The notes under the pieces: generated by a model
Told to the model about the DNA's origin: nothing
What the model saw: only the letters and a program-made list of their open reading frames with translations
The model's database searches: none
Shown here: piece by piece, positions 62,078 through 64,000 of the stretch
Position numbering within the stretch: position 1 is the first letter of the stretch
How the letters are laid out: every line of letters begins with the position of its first letter
Translations under genes and position numbers: made by a program
Assembly (NCBI RefSeq): GCF_015291665.1
Contig: NZ_CP030048.1
Coordinates: forward strand, 2,046,001-2,110,000
Origin: Bradyrhizobium sp. CCBAU 53338
GTDB lineage: Bacteria > Pseudomonadota > Alphaproteobacteria > Rhizobiales > Xanthobacteraceae
Direction: 5' to 3'
Length of the DNA stretch: 64,000 nt

Positions 62078-62839
62078 TCAGTGCGAGGCGTGATGGCAGC
62101 AGCCGATGGCGCAGGCGTTCGGTTTGATGGCGGCAAGCTTGTGCGCATGCCGCGCGACTTCGGCGGCTTCCAAGGGACCGCCGTGGCCCATGTAGAAGCG
62201 CTTGGCGCCGCCATCGAGCATGCGGGTCAGCTGGCGGGCAACTGCTTGCGGATCATCCTCGAAGGGCGGCCTGATGGCACGCCCGGTTAAGGCGATGCCG
62301 CCGATCAGGATGCCGGAGGCGACGAGGTCGCCAACCAGCATGTCCTGCGACGCCAACTCGATCGCAATCGAGCCTGGCGTGTGACCGGCGGTGTGACGAA
62401 CGATGCCGTCGACGCCGAACTCCCCAAGCTTTAGCTCATCGGCGTTTTTCATCATGATGTCCGCTTCAAACCCTTCATACGGCTCATGTGGAACCGGTGT
62501 CTTGAAGAATAGCTTGCCGACCCATCCAGTCGGGCAGTATGTCATCGGCAGCCGCCGGCTGTAGAAGTCCGCATCATCCTGATGCGCTAGGATCGGGGCG
62601 CCTGACAGTTGCCGCAGGCGCGCGGCGCTTCCGGCATGATCCGTGTGGGCGTGGGTCACAATGATCAGCTTGATGTCCTTGAACGAAAGCCCGCACTTAT
62701 TCAGCGCTCTTTCGATCTTGCGCTCGGAGCCGGGGATGCCGGCGTCGATCAGCACGCAGCCGCTTTCGCTTTGGATCAGATGCGCGTTGACCATGCCGAG
62801 CGGCAGGATCGGAATGTGAATGATCTGGGTGAACGACAT
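62078..62839 (-). CDS. Metallo-beta-lactamase-fold hydrolase
   Basis: A 253-residue MBL-fold protein with H-x-H-x-D-H at residues 63-68 (THAHTDHAG), a second site HTAGHTPGSIA and GDLVASG. The C-terminus is His/Cys-rich (CAIGCCHHASH), which may bind metal. ATG 62839 follows GGAGAG. Part of the hydrolase operon. Confidence 0.9.
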   Translation of the reverse strand: MSFTQIIHIPILPLGMVNAHLIQSESGCVLIDAGIPGSERKIERALNKCGLSFKDIKLIIVTHAHTDHAGSAARLRQLSGAPILAHQDDADFYSRRLPMTYCPTGWVGKLFFKTPVPHEPYEGFEADIMMKNADELKLGEFGVDGIVRHTAGHTPGSIAIELASQDMLVGDLVASGILIGGIALTGRAIRPPFEDDPQAVARQLTRMLDGGAKRFYMGHGGPLEAAEVARHAHKLAAIKPNACAIGCCHHASH

Positions 62840-62891
62840 GATGGTCTCTCCTGTGGGGGTATGCGGCTGGCCGCCGTTCATCGATCGCCAG

Positions 62892-63572
62892 TCAGACGGC
62901 GGCCTTCAGGATGAAGTTCGCGACAGCTTCTGGCTTGGACAGCATCGAGACATGGCTGGCGTCGACATGCTCGATGGTGGCGTCCATTCGGGTGGCCATC
63001 TTTTCTTGCTCGGCGCGCGGGATGGCGTGGTCCTGGTCGCCAATTAGATAAAAAGTTGGCCGGGCGTGCCATGCGGCCTTGGTGAGCACGCCGCCTAAAG
63101 CCGCGCCGTTGATCGGCCCTTGCGTGGCATAGACAACCGCCTTTTCCGCCTCGTCGAGATCCTGGGCGAACAGCTCGAAGACGCCCTTATGCGAGAGCGA
63201 CAGGAACCCTTCGGCGTCAGGACGCAGCTCGGCGCCGAGTGGCGCGGGCTGGAATTGGGCAAACAGCGACCCGGCCGACTCGCCGGCGTCGGGCGCGAAG
63301 GCGTCGACATAGACCAGCCGTTTCACTTTGTCGTCGTTGCCCGCTTCGCCAATCACCGCACCGGCATAGCTATGCCCGACCAACACCACATCGCCCAGGG
63401 CCAGCGCGATGGCGCGGCGAACGGCAGCCACGTCGGCCTCGAAGCCGGTGAGCGGCAATTGCACGGCGGTGACTGTCATATTCTTGGTCGCCAGCAGCGG
63501 AATAATCTTGTTCCAGGACGATCCGTCGGCCCAGGCCCCATGCACCAAGATCACATTGAAAATCGCGTTCAT
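62892..63572 (-). CDS. Alpha/beta hydrolase (esterase EstA-like)
   Basis: A 226-residue alpha/beta hydrolase: ILVHGAWADGSSW with the HGAW oxyanion region, nucleophile elbow GHSYAG with Ser68, and late His in HVDASHVSMLSKP. It resembles the small salicylate-esterase-like group. ATG 63572 follows CGGAGAACG. First gene of the three-hydrolase operon; divergent from the regulator at 63868. Confidence 0.9.
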   Translation of the reverse strand: MNAIFNVILVHGAWADGSSWNKIIPLLATKNMTVTAVQLPLTGFEADVAAVRRAIALALGDVVLVGHSYAGAVIGEAGNDDKVKRLVYVDAFAPDAGESAGSLFAQFQPAPLGAELRPDAEGFLSLSHKGVFELFAQDLDEAEKAVVYATQGPINGAALGGVLTKAAWHARPTFYLIGDQDHAIPRAEQEKMATRMDATIEHVDASHVSMLSKPEAVANFILKAAV

Positions 63573-63867
63573 CTTCGTTCTCCGTGGTTTTTTGCTCGAT
63601 CGCAGGCGCACGCCGGCAGCCCCCGAATCCGGGTGCCCAACGCGGCTTGCGACCGCAGGATGAGTTGATGCCGGCTGGGGTTCGGCGGGCTGCTCTTGAT
63701 GAGCGTTGAACCTCGCGCCCGGCCCGTCATCGATCGCAGCGAAACCATCTCCGAGCAACAATCGGCACCCTCGAAAAACTGCCAACGATGTGGGATAAAC
63801 CGCCGGCGGCCGGTCTCTGGGATCGCGGACGTCAGGCAGACCGCGAACAGGCAGAGGTCGATCCATA

Positions 63868-64000
63868 ATGGCTAAACGGGATATCGCCCTCATCATCCAT
63901 GATGGCGTGCAGGCGCTTGACGTGGCCGGACCGCTCGACGTGTTCTCCACGGCGAACATGTTCGTCGCCGAGGGCGATGGTTACAACTGTCTGCTGATCG
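63868..64000 (+). CDS. GlxA-type transcriptional regulator, N-terminal part (cut by window end)
   Basis: The frame from ATG 63868 reads AKRDIALIIHDGVQALDVAG and PLDVFSTANMF, the opening of DJ-1/PfpI-domain regulators of the GlxA family, which normally continue into an AraC helix-turn-helix. The window ends after 44 codons. Divergent placement (295 bases) suggests control of the hydrolase operon. Confidence 0.82.
   Translation, partial: MAKRDIALIIHDGVQALDVAGPLDVFSTANMFVAEGDGYNCLLI

Overview
The window looks like the chromosome of a Bradyrhizobium-type alphaproteobacterium. It is GC-rich and dense in ABC transporters, has typical rhizobial IS families (IS110, IS256, IS1182, IS3, IS66), carries small DUF6894/DUF3606-type proteins, and contains a ROSE-type RNA thermometer that I recognise from Bradyrhizobium small heat-shock genes. 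Species assignment is inference; no rRNA or tRNA gene was seen.

Layout. 1-5651: end of an acetamidase/formamidase gene and a RidA-like gene, converging on a four-gene sugar-type ABC importer operon (minus strand). 6031-6660: C-terminal half of an IS110 transposase. 7270-11871: an ornithine-cyclodeaminase-like gene plus a PhnD-like protein (plus strand) facing a NitT/TauT-type ABC operon (minus strand); both units start next to the same operator-like palindrome ATGTATAnACAT. 12604-15547: an IS256 element split by an IS1182 element that has a 4-bp target duplication. 15764-19449: sulfatase, MFS transporter and LysR regulator. 19801-22329: cytochrome b561-like gene, then a decayed macB permease fused to an IS3 remnant. 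22509-29226: sugar-type ABC importer without its own ATPase, a second sulfatase, a DUF4432 protein and a LysR regulator.

29662-51750 is the most striking part: about 22 kb and 20 colinear minus-strand genes, most touching or overlapping. Reading from 51750 downward: a branched-chain-amino-acid-type ABC system (binding protein, AraC regulator, two permeases, ATPase, and a second ATPase fused to a Tm-1/UPF0261 domain), a TIM-barrel PEP-hydrolase-family protein, a giant flotillin-like coiled-coil protein, two SRPBCC proteins, a three-subunit molybdenum hydroxylase whose large subunit is split in two, MoxR and VWA maturation proteins, an amidohydrolase, a metallo-beta-lactamase-fold hydrolase, an SMP-30/isochorismatase fusion and an FMN azoreductase-like protein. 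The content suggests uptake, Mo-dependent hydroxylation and hydrolytic opening of an unidentified (probably cyclic) compound. I regard it as the best candidate for an undescribed system here.

51751-59796 is an accessory patch: small hypothetical proteins in related pairs, an internally deleted IS66 derivative with a perfect 8-bp target duplication, a tandem-PAS hybrid histidine kinase, a ROSE thermometer left in front of a 33-codon hsp20 stub, and an N-terminal IS110 remnant. 59984-64000 holds an O-methyltransferase-like gene, three hydrolase genes and the start of a divergent GlxA-type regulator cut by the window edge.
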